From a bacterium (GTDB lineage: Bacteria > Fidelibacterota > UBA8477 > JABMPR01), in the NCBI GenBank assembly GCA_013202895.1, contig JABMPR010000216.1, positions 1 through 46,330 of the forward strand: 46,330 bases of DNA, written 5' to 3'. Position numbers and translations under genes: made by a program. The notes beneath the pieces are model-generated. The model saw only the letters and a list, made by a program, of their open reading frames with translations. It was not told the DNA's origin and did not search any database. This document shows positions 1-7,478 of the stretch, piece after piece; position 1 is the first letter of the stretch, and each line of letters begins with the position of its first letter.

Positions 1-52
1 AGGACACGAGATTTTCATTCTCGGAACAGGAGTTCAATTCTCCTAGGAGTCA
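1..52 (+). tRNA. tRNA-Glu (TTC), 5' end outside the window
   Basis: Only the 3' part is present. The anticodon stem CGAGA/TCTCG closes a 7-base loop TTTTCAT, giving anticodon TTC. It is followed by a T arm AGGAG-TTCAATT-CTCCT (28-44), the 3' acceptor strand AGGAGTC and discriminator A52. The AGGACAC start of the fragment matches the D-arm end usual in tRNA-Glu. CCA is not encoded. Confidence 0.9.
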
Positions 53-53
53 C

Positions 54-87
54 AAAAAAACCCGATAAAATGATCGGGTTTTTTATT
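54..87 (+). terminator. Rho-independent terminator after tRNA-Glu
   Basis: A 6-bp stem CCCGAT/ATCGGG (61-66 with 73-78) has a 6-base loop, an A tract before it and a run of T after it. It directly follows the tRNA-Glu 3' end. The same layout recurs after the tRNA at 46122. Confidence 0.9.
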
Positions 88-511
88 AGAGGTGATGGCT
101 GATCGCGATAAATTTATTTTAGCTCAATCCTTCAAATCTTGTCGAGCTGAAACGCACTTTTCCAATGACCAATGTATGCCACAAAAAGTGATTCAACCTT
201 AATGGCTTTCAGAAAATCAGAACAGGTCGTTTCTATGCAAATAATCATTTCTTCATTTGTACAGCAGGCTAAGGCCAAATTAGTGTTTTGAAATCTACTG
301 ACGAATCTTAAAAACACGTCAATGATTTACAATAAATCAATCGATATGACAACAATACAGTTAGCGCCATAAATGGAATTATATTGAATTGTTTAAGATG
401 GTGCAGGCCCCATTATCTAAGTACTCAGACAGTGGTATCTATGCCATTGATTAGAGGTTTATATCTATGCAGTTAGTATTATTTTGTAGCGTATATCAAA
501 GCGTATGATTG
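88..511. other. Gap without a recognisable gene
   Basis: About 420 bases between the tRNA terminator and the first GNAT gene. A 61-codon minus-strand reading frame (132-317) has no recognisable domain, no clear ribosome binding site and no partner, so it is not called. No repeat or RNA structure was recognised. Confidence 0.5.
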
Positions 512-958
512 ATGAGAAAAGTGAATAAAATATCAGTAAGTATTATTCAATCCTCTGAGGAGAAAGAGCAGGCGTTAAGAATTCGAGAAATTGTTTTTGT
601 GGATGAACAAAAGGTAACTCCCGAGATCGAGTACGATGAGTTTGAAGATGTTTCAACCCATGTTATTGCGTATCTGGATCAGCAAATAGTTGGGACTGCT
701 CGCTGGAGATTGACTGAGAAGGGATATAAGCTCGAACGTTTCGCCGTTTTGTCAGAAGCTCGGGGAAAGGGCGTTGGTGCTGCCCTGGTGGAATTCATTA
801 TTGGACAAATTGATCAGCGGAAACCGGTTTATTTAAATTCACAACTCTCGGCACTCACCTTTTATCTAGGCTTAGGTTTCAGGGCTAAAGGTGAAGTGTT
901 TTATGAAGCAAATATTCCCCATCGCAAAATGTACTATATCCCAAACTCAGAGAGTTGA
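512..958 (+). CDS. GNAT family N-acetyltransferase (YjcF/ElaA-like)
   Basis: A small acetyl-CoA-dependent N-acetyltransferase of about 148 residues, the usual size for a single GNAT domain. The N-terminal block VFVDEQKVTPEIEYDEFED resembles the segment typical of YjcF/ElaA-type GNATs. Motif A is seen as RFAVLSEARGKGVGAAL, whose R/Q-x-x-G-x-G/A core binds the acetyl-CoA pyrophosphate. The C-terminus has the FYLGLGF motif of strand beta6. A TTG lies one codon upstream (509), but the ATG at 512 is taken as start; no strong Shine-Dalgarno is visible for either. The substrate cannot be inferred. It converges on the minus-strand LIM protein gene and appears monocistronic. Confidence 0.85.
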   Translation: MRKVNKISVSIIQSSEEKEQALRIREIVFVDEQKVTPEIEYDEFEDVSTHVIAYLDQQIVGTARWRLTEKGYKLERFAVLSEARGKGVGAALVEFIIGQIDQRKPVYLNSQLSALTFYLGLGFRAKGEVFYEANIPHRKMYYIPNSES

Positions 959-981
959 ATTTGACAAATTGATAGGGAGTT

Positions 982-1956
982 TTATCTGATATTGTCGAGC
1001 TCTTCCAAAATGTACATCCAGCCCTTTTGATAGAGCAATTTTGACATTTTCCGGTAACCGATTCCATAATCTGGATCAAGACTTTCCAGCATACTCTGCA
1101 ATCGAAATTTGGAGTATTGAGAGTTGTCACTTTCATAGACCAATTCACTCCCCAGGTTACAGAATCCTTCTCGAATATCTGGTCTCAAATTGAGATCCTG
1201 TTCAAAAAGATAGATATGCAATAATTCATGGGCCAATACTGCTTTAAACATGAGCATTGGCAGATGGGAGAGTATGTAGATGTGACTTTCTTTTAATATA
1301 ACTTCACCATTCCGAGTCTGAGTATTGTGATCCGTAAATCCCTGCATCGCATCAGAATAAGAAGTAGATTTCTGTTTTAACTCTGTCTTATCCACAATGC
1401 TAATCGGTATATGCTTTGGAAAGTCATTGATCCCATTAGAGGCCAGGAGCCGTTTTACTTGATTTAATGCTGATTCGATGAGGTAGTCATCAGATACAGA
1501 GGTCTCATTGCAAATACCGCAAAGATTTCGCCCGTCACCCAAATCGTATCCACCACCTGTGAGTTCATCGCTGATCAGACGACCACATGAACTGCACTCC
1601 GGAAATTCTTCTGAATGATGCTCATGGAAGGCTGTTCCCCAGAAATCTGTGATGTAACTCCCTTTCAGAGGTAATCTGCAAATATCGCATTTTGGCACAA
1701 TGTGATCGATATAACAATCCTCATGGTATGATTTGTCCTCATGCACATTATAAGGTCCATCTATTGGTTTTTTGCAGTATTGACAGCGAGCTTGGATATG
1801 ATCCGTATAACAATTATCGTGATATGATTTGCCAGCAGTGGTCAGATACTTGCCGCTAATTTCCAGGTTACAATAATCGCACTTTAGTTGGGCGCTTAAG
1901 CTGGATATCATGATAAACAGGCAATGCAATAGTAGATATAATTTTGATTGAAGCAT
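982..1956 (-). CDS. Secreted LIM-type zinc-finger protein with DA1-like metallopeptidase domain
   Basis: 324 residues. A signal peptide (about 1-22, ending SLSA-Q) points to export. Residues 26-149 hold four zinc-binding modules in LIM style: C26/C29/H46/C49, C58/C61/H78/C81, C90/C93 with H111/H114, and C121/C124/C146/C149. The C-terminal half carries the zinc-peptidase motif HELLH (243-247), followed at residue 263 by EGFCNL. This LIM plus HExxH plus downstream EG layout is that of the plant DA1/DAR growth-regulating peptidases (DA1-like domain). The domain match is by eye. Bacterial LIM proteins are rare, and a secreted form cannot have the ubiquitin-linked role of plant DA1, so substrate and role are unknown. 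All apparent metal ligands are intact. It stands alone between two GNAT genes on the other strand. Confidence 0.8.
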   Translation of the reverse strand: MLQSKLYLLLHCLFIMISSLSAQLKCDYCNLEISGKYLTTAGKSYHDNCYTDHIQARCQYCKKPIDGPYNVHEDKSYHEDCYIDHIVPKCDICRLPLKGSYITDFWGTAFHEHHSEEFPECSSCGRLISDELTGGGYDLGDGRNLCGICNETSVSDDYLIESALNQVKRLLASNGINDFPKHIPISIVDKTELKQKSTSYSDAMQGFTDHNTQTRNGEVILKESHIYILSHLPMLMFKAVLAHELLHIYLFEQDLNLRPDIREGFCNLGSELVYESDNSQYSKFRLQSMLESLDPDYGIGYRKMSKLLYQKGWMYILEELDNIR

Positions 1957-2287
1957 AGGGTTCCATCAAGTTCAGTCATTTAGCCTTTAAAAGAAATCAT
2001 TATTCCAATCACATCTGGCAGTATTTTTCTAATCCTCGCCGACAAGGGATCAAGATTCTATATTTCATGCAGTACGACTTCCCATGGTACATATCAAGCA
2101 GAGCCTGCTTGAATTCAGCAAATTTACAAACTGGGCTAAGCTAAAATTACAAATCATTTGCTTAAGAACCCTTTCATTGCAGAATTTGACTCAACAACTA
2201 TATTTTTAGCGTTTTAGCCGTTGGAATAATTATTGGGAACGAGTTAAATCTCTTGTACTGCATCTAGTTAGTTAAGGAATATTTCAA
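1957..2287. other. Intergenic region with divergent upstream sequences
   Basis: 331 bases between the divergent LIM/DA1-like and Eis-like genes. It holds the promoter candidate at 2177-2204 for the plus-strand gene. No other structure, small gene or RNA was recognised. Confidence 0.5.
2177..2204 (+). promoter_or_regulatory. Candidate sigma70-type promoter for the Eis-like gene
   Basis: A -35 box TTGCAG (2177-2182) and -10 box TATATT (2199-2204) are separated by 16 bases and followed by TTTAGC. A near-identical arrangement, including the string AACTATATTTTTAGC, precedes the gene at 7479, which supports a shared promoter type. The call is by inspection only. Confidence 0.5.
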
Positions 2288-3520
2288 ATGTATAAAATCC
2301 GTGAATATGATCCCCAAAAAGATAACAAGGCTGTTTGTCGGATCTGGCGCGAAGTCAACTGGATTGAAGAGGATGGACAAGAGAAATATCTGGATATATT
2401 CCTTTCAGAAGGTAGAGGCTTAGTTGCTGAATATGAAGGTAGTGCTGAATGTCATGTTTCATCAAAGTCAGGCGTTTTACGCTATTTAAAAGAAGACCTT
2501 AAGCTCTCAATCGTAAGCTCCGTGACAACCAGTCGTACTGCCCGTAAGCAGGGATTGGCAAAAAAACTCACAGCCAAATTAATAGCTGCCGATGCTGAAG
2601 CCGGTGCTCTGGTTAGCACCCTGGGCATTTTTGAGCAGGGCTTTTACAATCTGTTCGGATATGGCACAGGTCCTTATGAACATTGGCTGACCTTTGACCC
2701 AGCAGATATAATTAATAAACAAAAGGTCAGGCCACCCAAACGACTTACAAAAGATGATTGGCAGATAATTCATACTTCAATGCTAAATCGTCATCGGCGG
2801 CATGGTGCGGTCTCCATATTGCCGGCCTGTTTCGTTCAATCAGATATTGCTTGGTCAAAAGATGGCTTCGGATTGGGATACACTGATGGAGAGCAAGGTG
2901 AATTAACTCACTTTTTCTGGGCAACCAATAAAGGGGAATATGGACCGACTACCATTCATTTCATGGCCTATCAGAATATGCAGCAGTTTAATGAACTTAT
3001 GGCGGTTATTAAGACCCTGGGAGACCAGATACGCCTCCTGAAAATGAGGGAACCAGCGGGCATTCAAATTCAGGATTTGATCAGAAATCCGTTTAGAAAA
3101 CGAATTGTGTCGGAGAAATCTAAGTTTGAGCATCTAAATCGAGGTACAGCCTACTGGCAAATGCGCATCTGCGATTTAGCAGCCTGCATAGCAGCCACCC
3201 ATTTGAATTCTAAACAAATAAAGTTTAATCTGGAACTAAGTGATCCAATTGAGGACCTACTTGACACCGATTCCAAATGGAGAGGCTGTAGCGGCAAGTA
3301 CACAATCACTCTGGGACCAGAATCTTATGCCAAGCAGGGATATGAAGAGGGCTTAGCATTATTGAGTACTGATATAGGTGCTTTTACACGGCTGTGGATG
3401 GGTGTTCGTCCCGCCAGTGGATTATCGGCAACTGAGAATTTTGTAGGTCCTACTGATCTTCTGGAAGAACTCGATGAGGTTCTATGTCTACCGGATCCGC
3501 ATCCAGATTGGGATTATTAA
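2288..3520 (+). CDS. Eis-like GNAT acetyltransferase with SCP2-type C-terminal domain
   Basis: 410 residues, the usual length of the Eis (enhanced intracellular survival) family, which has two GNAT-like domains and a C-terminal sterol-carrier-like domain. Motif A is seen around residues 80-92 (VTTSRTARKQGLA), and the Eis-style segment FEQGFYNLFGYGTGPYEH follows. The C-terminal 100 residues (FNLELSDPIEDLL through the GLSATENFVGP region) resemble an SCP2 fold. Eis proteins acetylate amino groups of varied amines, including aminoglycosides; the native substrate here is unknown. The ATG at 2288 follows a weak AAGGAA about 9 bases upstream. The gene appears monocistronic and converges on the inositol-lipid operon. 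Confidence 0.8.
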   Translation: MYKIREYDPQKDNKAVCRIWREVNWIEEDGQEKYLDIFLSEGRGLVAEYEGSAECHVSSKSGVLRYLKEDLKLSIVSSVTTSRTARKQGLAKKLTAKLIAADAEAGALVSTLGIFEQGFYNLFGYGTGPYEHWLTFDPADIINKQKVRPPKRLTKDDWQIIHTSMLNRHRRHGAVSILPACFVQSDIAWSKDGFGLGYTDGEQGELTHFFWATNKGEYGPTTIHFMAYQNMQQFNELMAVIKTLGDQIRLLKMREPAGIQIQDLIRNPFRKRIVSEKSKFEHLNRGTAYWQMRICDLAACIAATHLNSKQIKFNLELSDPIEDLLDTDSKWRGCSGKYTITLGPESYAKQGYEEGLALLSTDIGAFTRLWMGVRPASGLSATENFVGPTDLLEELDEVLCLPDPHPDWDY

Positions 3521-3558
3521 GCTAAATCGACTTTAAACTCCAAATTTTCAGGAGCATT

Positions 3559-4530
3559 TTAAGGCTTTTCTCCCGTGGCCAGCACTGCCGGACTTTTGGT
3601 AATTATGCCTCTCTTTGACTGAAAATTTCGCCACCATGCATCAATTGTAGGCGTCAGATACCAGACAATAGCACACAGAAACAATCCAGCATAAATGTCA
3701 ACGACATAGTGATGTCGCAGATAGACGGTTGCAACAATCAATGAAATACCGATTGGCAGAAAAAGCATGAATAGTCCCTTATGGAATCGCCATGCCATTC
3801 CAAGGGTCAGAAAAGTTATAGTGCAATGCAAAGAGGGGAAAGCGCCCCTGGCTGACGAAGCGCTGATATTTACCACGGCCCGAGCGCTGTCTGAGATTAA
3901 AGATGTCCCCTTCCAGATATTGATGCTGTAGAGATCAGCCAGAGCCAGGCGAGGGGGGGCTGCCGGAAAAAGTATGTACAGCATATACCCGCCATAGTAA
4001 CACAACATCATGGTCAGCATCACAGTTCGGAACTCGCGAGTTTCCTTTTTGTAATACATATATAAAACCAGAACCACTGTTATCCAGAAGTAATTCATAT
4101 ACGCAAAAGCTAACCAGTCGGTAATCCAGGGTCGATAAAAGCGCTCAGCCCAGACTGTTGGAGACACACCAAACATCCATTCATCGATATCATTTAAGGC
4201 GAAATGGACATCATTGGGGTTTACAAAATGAATCGTATCATGAAGATTTGTGTAGATGGCAATTGCGAAAATAAATGGCGCAACCTCACGGATAAACCTG
4301 AATATTCGTTTGTCCGGTCTAAACCACAAAAACCAGTAGAAAATAGCCATAAGTGCCAGGGTCACAATAATGCGCCAGAGACCGCCTTCAATTTTTTTTG
4401 AATGCTCCTCAGCGGAGGTATAAAAATACCAATTTGCCCGGATTGTAATCATGATTGAGGGAATCAGGAATACCAGGAATATTATTTCTTCAATTCTGAG
4501 GCTCTGTAATCGCCGCAACCAAACTTTCAT
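3559..4530 (-). CDS. PAP2-family membrane protein, Aur1/inositol phosphorylceramide synthase-like
   Basis: About 323 residues with roughly six membrane segments. Motifs of the PAP2_3 (Aur1-type) family are visible: DEWMFGVSP near 117-125, FPAAPPR near 189-195, GAFPSLH near 230-236 with its catalytic His, and RHHYVVD near 273-279, which supplies the second catalytic His and the Asp. Aur1-type enzymes transfer phosphoinositol from phosphatidylinositol to ceramide; other members are lipid phosphatases. As the last gene of an operon that makes inositol-1-phosphate and carries a CDP-alcohol phosphatidyltransferase, an inositol head-group transfer or inositol-lipid phosphatase role is likely (inference). 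No ceramide-synthesis gene is in the window, so IPC synthase is only one option. The start is ATG 4530; a GTG lies one codon earlier. Confidence 0.8.
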   Translation of the reverse strand: MKVWLRRLQSLRIEEIIFLVFLIPSIMITIRANWYFYTSAEEHSKKIEGGLWRIIVTLALMAIFYWFLWFRPDKRIFRFIREVAPFIFAIAIYTNLHDTIHFVNPNDVHFALNDIDEWMFGVSPTVWAERFYRPWITDWLAFAYMNYFWITVVLVLYMYYKKETREFRTVMLTMMLCYYGGYMLYILFPAAPPRLALADLYSINIWKGTSLISDSARAVVNISASSARGAFPSLHCTITFLTLGMAWRFHKGLFMLFLPIGISLIVATVYLRHHYVVDIYAGLFLCAIVWYLTPTIDAWWRNFQSKRGIITKSPAVLATGEKP

Positions 4531-4579
4531 CACAAGATCAACTCCAACTCCTGAACTCAGGCCTTTCTAATGTTCAAAA

Positions 4580-5065
4580 TCAAATTCGCGGAATTTCCAC
4601 AATACTGAGAATTCCAATTGCTGCCAGGACAAAAATCAGACAGCCTAATACTGCTCCAATCCCTACCGACCACATGGTTTGTCGGCTTGATAAAACCATC
4701 AAGCGCGCAAGTGCCATACCCGACCAGACTCCACCTGCGAAAGGGAGTGCAGTGACAGTCAAAGGTCCCATCCAACCTATTCGCAGAAGTCGAGAAGACC
4801 ACTTTCCTTTTTTTAAATGGACCTGGATTCGCTCTGATCGTTCCCTCAAGTAGATAGCCCAGCGAAAACGATCATAGGAGAGATCAAATATGTGATTTAC
4901 AATGGCCATTAAAACGAATTCACTGATTACCACCACGACGCCAATCTGGTATGCAGTAAGACCGAGGACTAACCCTAGAGGGAAGGCAGCTTTCTTTCCA
5001 AGCATATACTGAGTAATTAAAACTGAGATTATGGGAATGGTTTCAGGAGGAATCAGATTGGTCAT
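4580..5065 (-). CDS. Small membrane protein, putative small multi-drug export family (PF06695-like)
   Basis: About 161 residues with four or five hydrophobic segments. The segment from WMGPLTVTALPFAGGVWSGM on, followed by a Gly-rich helix (GIGAVLGCLIFVLAAIGI), resembles the family annotated as small multi-drug export proteins; the real function of that family is not established. It starts inside or just at the end of the phosphatidyltransferase gene (stop at 5043) and is followed by the Aur1-like gene, so it is translationally coupled in the inositol-lipid operon. An ATG at 5065 is preferred, with CAGG six bases before it; a TTG two codons upstream is also possible. In this context a lipid-handling role is as plausible as drug export (inference). 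Confidence 0.65.
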   Translation of the reverse strand: MTNLIPPETIPIISVLITQYMLGKKAAFPLGLVLGLTAYQIGVVVVISEFVLMAIVNHIFDLSYDRFRWAIYLRERSERIQVHLKKGKWSSRLLRIGWMGPLTVTALPFAGGVWSGMALARLMVLSSRQTMWSVGIGAVLGCLIFVLAAIGILSIVEIPRI

Positions 5066-5666
5066 CCTCAACCTGTTTGACGATCATCAGACGCTGGTAG
5101 GCTGTATAGTTGGCACCAATAGCCAATATAATGATAGAAGTTTCAAAGACAATTTCGGTCCCCCAATATTGTATTCCCAGCGGATTTAAAATAGCACCAG
5201 CTGACAAGATCATGAATCTTTCGAAGCGCTGCATGAAACCCACAAGTTCATTTACTCCAAGTGATTGAGCCCGGGCTCTGATATAACTTACCATCATTGA
5301 ACCCATGATAGCCAGAATTGACCAGAAAAACATTGGGCTGTCTTTGAAGTGATAGGTAATGCCCAAAAACACAAACATTTCCACATAGCGATCCAGTGTT
5401 GAGTCAAGGGCGGCACCAAATTTACTGGAGCGTTCACCCAGTCGTGCTACGGTACCATCCAGAGTGTCCAAAATGCCACTGAAAAGCAAAAAAATTCCGG
5501 CGGTAGCACTTTGACCCAGCATAAAAAACACGGCAGATATGAGACCGATTATTGAAGCCAGAATTGAAATTGAATTGGGATTTAATTGGGCCAGCGGAGA
5601 GCCAGCCACAAGCATTTTCACAAACTTATAATAGCTCTCAATAAGGCTATGTCGATTAATTATCAA
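5043..5666 (-). CDS. CDP-alcohol phosphatidyltransferase, probable phosphatidylinositol(-phosphate) synthase
   Basis: 207 residues with about six membrane helices. The complete family motif D-x2-D-G-x2-A-R-x8-G-x3-D-x3-D is present, running from DTLDGTVAR to DSTLDR, and binds the metal and CDP-diacylglycerol. A second conserved segment, SYIRARAQSLG followed by GFMQRFERFMIL, resembles bacterial phosphatidylinositol-phosphate synthases. Located 12 bases downstream of inositol-1-phosphate synthase, it most likely condenses CDP-diacylglycerol with inositol-1-phosphate at the inner membrane (substrate inferred from context). The start is a TTG at 5666 without a clear Shine-Dalgarno; the next Met is 17 codons inside. 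A phosphatidylglycerophosphate synthase role cannot be excluded from motifs alone. Confidence 0.85.
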   Translation of the reverse strand: MIINRHSLIESYYKFVKMLVAGSPLAQLNPNSISILASIIGLISAVFFMLGQSATAGIFLLFSGILDTLDGTVARLGERSSKFGAALDSTLDRYVEMFVFLGITYHFKDSPMFFWSILAIMGSMMVSYIRARAQSLGVNELVGFMQRFERFMILSAGAILNPLGIQYWGTEIVFETSIIILAIGANYTAYQRLMIVKQVEDDQSDSS

Positions 5667-5678
5667 TTGATTGGATCG

Positions 5679-6989
5679 TTATTCGTAGCTATCATAATAT
5701 TCCTGTCCCAGATGGGTAATCAGTTCTTCACCCATCATCCAGCGCAATGTGTTTTTAAGCTTTGTGAGCTGAATAAAGATGTCATGTTCAGGATATAGCT
5801 CCGGGGCAACCATGGGACTTTTAAAATAGAACGAGAGCCATTCTTGGATGCCACGCATATTATGTCTGAGTGCCAGATCTGCAAAGAGAACCAGGTCAAG
5901 AACAATAGGCGCTGCCAGGATTGAATCACGACACAGAAAATCAATTTTAATCTGCATCTTATATCCCATCCATCCAAAAATATCGATATTGTCCCAACCT
6001 TCTTTTTCATCGCCTCTGGGGGGATAGTAATTGATGCGAACCTTATGATATAAATCGGTGTAGAGATCGGGATAGACATCGGGCTGCAGGATATAATCCA
6101 GAGCCCCTTTTTTGGAGACCTCTTTGGTTTTGAAAGACATGGGATCGTCTAAAACTTCACCATCTCGATTTCCAAGAATATTTGTTGAAAACCAACCTCT
6201 TACACCAAGCATTCTGGATTTCAAACCAGGAGCGAGTATTGTTTTTATCAGGGTCTGTCCTGTTTTAAAGTCTTTTCCGGCGATGGGCATGCCTGTTTGT
6301 TTGGCCAATTCCATGATCGCGGGAATATCCACGGTCAGGTTGGGTGCGCCGTTAAAGAAGGGAACACCACATTTTAACGCGGCATAGGCGTAGATCATGC
6401 TTGGAGCAATTTCCGGGGAGTTATTCACCAGGCCGGCCTCAAATTTTTCCAGAGTGCTGTGAACTTCGGAAGCTTCAATATATACTTCTGTGCTGGCGCA
6501 CCAGACCATCACTTCTCGAGTGGTTTGTTTTGTGGTTCTGAATGTTTTGATATCTTCCATGAGCATTTCAGCCAGAAGCATTTTATTGGCGGCAGATTTT
6601 TTATGTGGTCCATCAAGATTCTTTACGTATTCCTGATCAAAGACAGCTTTCATCGGTTTAACGATTTCTAACGCCGCTTTTGCTCGTTCAAGATCTTGAG
6701 GTGTAAGCACCTGTGCTCTGGCAGCAGCTTGGTAGCCATTATCCTCAAAAATATCCCAGGCACCAAAGACCATGTCCGTCAGATCTGCAAGACGAACAAA
6801 TTCTTTAATTTTAGGGTTGCGATTTTCAGTTCGTTTTCCCAGACGAATCGTCCCCATTTGTGTCAAACTACCGATGGGAGCTGTCTGCCCCTTTATTATT
6901 GCATCTACTCCGGCGATGAAGGTGGTTGAAACTGCTCCCAAACCGGGAATCAATACACCAAGTTTTCCCTCAGGTGCTTTAGTATCCAA
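5679..6989 (-). CDS. myo-Inositol-1-phosphate synthase
   Basis: 436 residues. It converts glucose-6-phosphate to inositol-1-phosphate with NAD in the cytoplasm, the committed step of inositol synthesis. The N-terminal Rossmann loop is GLGAVSTTF (about 16-24). The catalytic core is seen in GKDFKTGQTLIKTILAPGL and in GWFSTNILGNRDG followed by DDPMSFKTKE, which supply the conserved active-site Lys residues and the NxxGNxDG signature. The length fits the bacterial/archaeal class rather than the longer eukaryotic enzyme. The start is a TTG at 6989 behind a strong GAGGAGG (reverse complement of 6996-7002). It is first in the minus-strand inositol-lipid operon, and a candidate promoter lies at 7041-7068. 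Confidence 0.95.
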   Translation of the reverse strand: MDTKAPEGKLGVLIPGLGAVSTTFIAGVDAIIKGQTAPIGSLTQMGTIRLGKRTENRNPKIKEFVRLADLTDMVFGAWDIFEDNGYQAAARAQVLTPQDLERAKAALEIVKPMKAVFDQEYVKNLDGPHKKSAANKMLLAEMLMEDIKTFRTTKQTTREVMVWCASTEVYIEASEVHSTLEKFEAGLVNNSPEIAPSMIYAYAALKCGVPFFNGAPNLTVDIPAIMELAKQTGMPIAGKDFKTGQTLIKTILAPGLKSRMLGVRGWFSTNILGNRDGEVLDDPMSFKTKEVSKKGALDYILQPDVYPDLYTDLYHKVRINYYPPRGDEKEGWDNIDIFGWMGYKMQIKIDFLCRDSILAAPIVLDLVLFADLALRHNMRGIQEWLSFYFKSPMVAPELYPEHDIFIQLTKLKNTLRWMMGEELITHLGQEYYDSYE

Positions 6990-7040
6990 AAAAAACCTCC
7001 TCTATTACTATTCCATAATTGTCTAAAAAAGATGACGCGA

Positions 7041-7068
7041 AATTTAATCTAACAAGCACTTATATCAA
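7041..7068 (-). promoter_or_regulatory. Candidate promoter of the inositol-lipid operon
   Basis: Read on the minus strand, TTGATA (7063-7068) is followed after 16 bases by TAAATT (7041-7046). The spacing equals that of four other candidate promoters in the window. The predicted start lies about 45 bases before the TTG start at 6989. By inspection only. Confidence 0.35.
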
Positions 7069-7129
7069 GATGTGGATTTGTGACTTGCTATAAACTAACC
7101 ACCGATTTTTCGGAACGGCAGCAGTCCAA

Positions 7130-7210
7130 GTCAACCCGAGCTTTAGATAAGGATCTTGACCCGACACAGTGATTCATGATGGAGAGGAATGTTTACCAAG
7201 ACTCTTCATT
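7130..7210 (+). repeat. Degenerate dispersed intergenic repeat, copy 1
   Basis: The block 7149-7181 matches 22829-22861 at 27 of 33 positions, sharing AAGGATCTTG at its start and GTGATT further in. A further shared ACCAAGA(C/T)TC follows in both copies. The left end GTCAACCCGAG is a decayed form of the GTCATCCTGA terminus of copy 2. Confidence 0.6.
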
Positions 7211-7407
7211 TAAACTTATTTATTTGCGACTGACTGCAAGCGAGTTCTGAATAGCAGCGCCTAATTGAGCACGCTATGAGACGGTGACAAGCAGGATAAA
7301 CGTTTCCCTGAATCATGCTTCGACCATCGCTTCGCTGGCTCAGAGAGACACAGCTGGCCTAAAACAATATGACATGCCTATACAATCCGTCCGTCTCAAT
7401 CAACCCA

Positions 7408-7435
7408 TTGCACAACTTTCATTGTGAACTATATT
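7408..7435 (+). promoter_or_regulatory. Candidate sigma70-type promoter for the NlpC/P60 gene
   Basis: TTGCAC (7408-7413), a 16-base spacer and TATATT (7430-7435), followed by TTTAGC. It is nearly the same as the candidate at 2177-2204. The predicted start lies roughly 35 bases before the ATG at 7479. Confidence 0.5.
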
Positions 7436-7478
7436 TTTAGCACTAAAAAAGACAATAAAACAGCATGGGAGTGTATCA

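Larger units (their letters stand above)
6990..7478. other. Intergenic region with two divergent promoter candidates and a dispersed repeat
   Basis: 489 bases between divergent genes. It contains a minus-strand promoter candidate (7041-7068), a degenerate repeat copy (7130-7210), a stretch around 7315-7355 reminiscent of other intergenic repeat debris (CTTCGACC...GGCTCAG), and a plus-strand promoter candidate (7408-7435). No gene was recognised. Confidence 0.5.

Noticed and set aside
132-317. 61-codon minus-strand reading frame in the gap after tRNA-Glu
   Set aside because: No recognisable domain, ribosome binding site or partner; length is within chance expectation for this gap.
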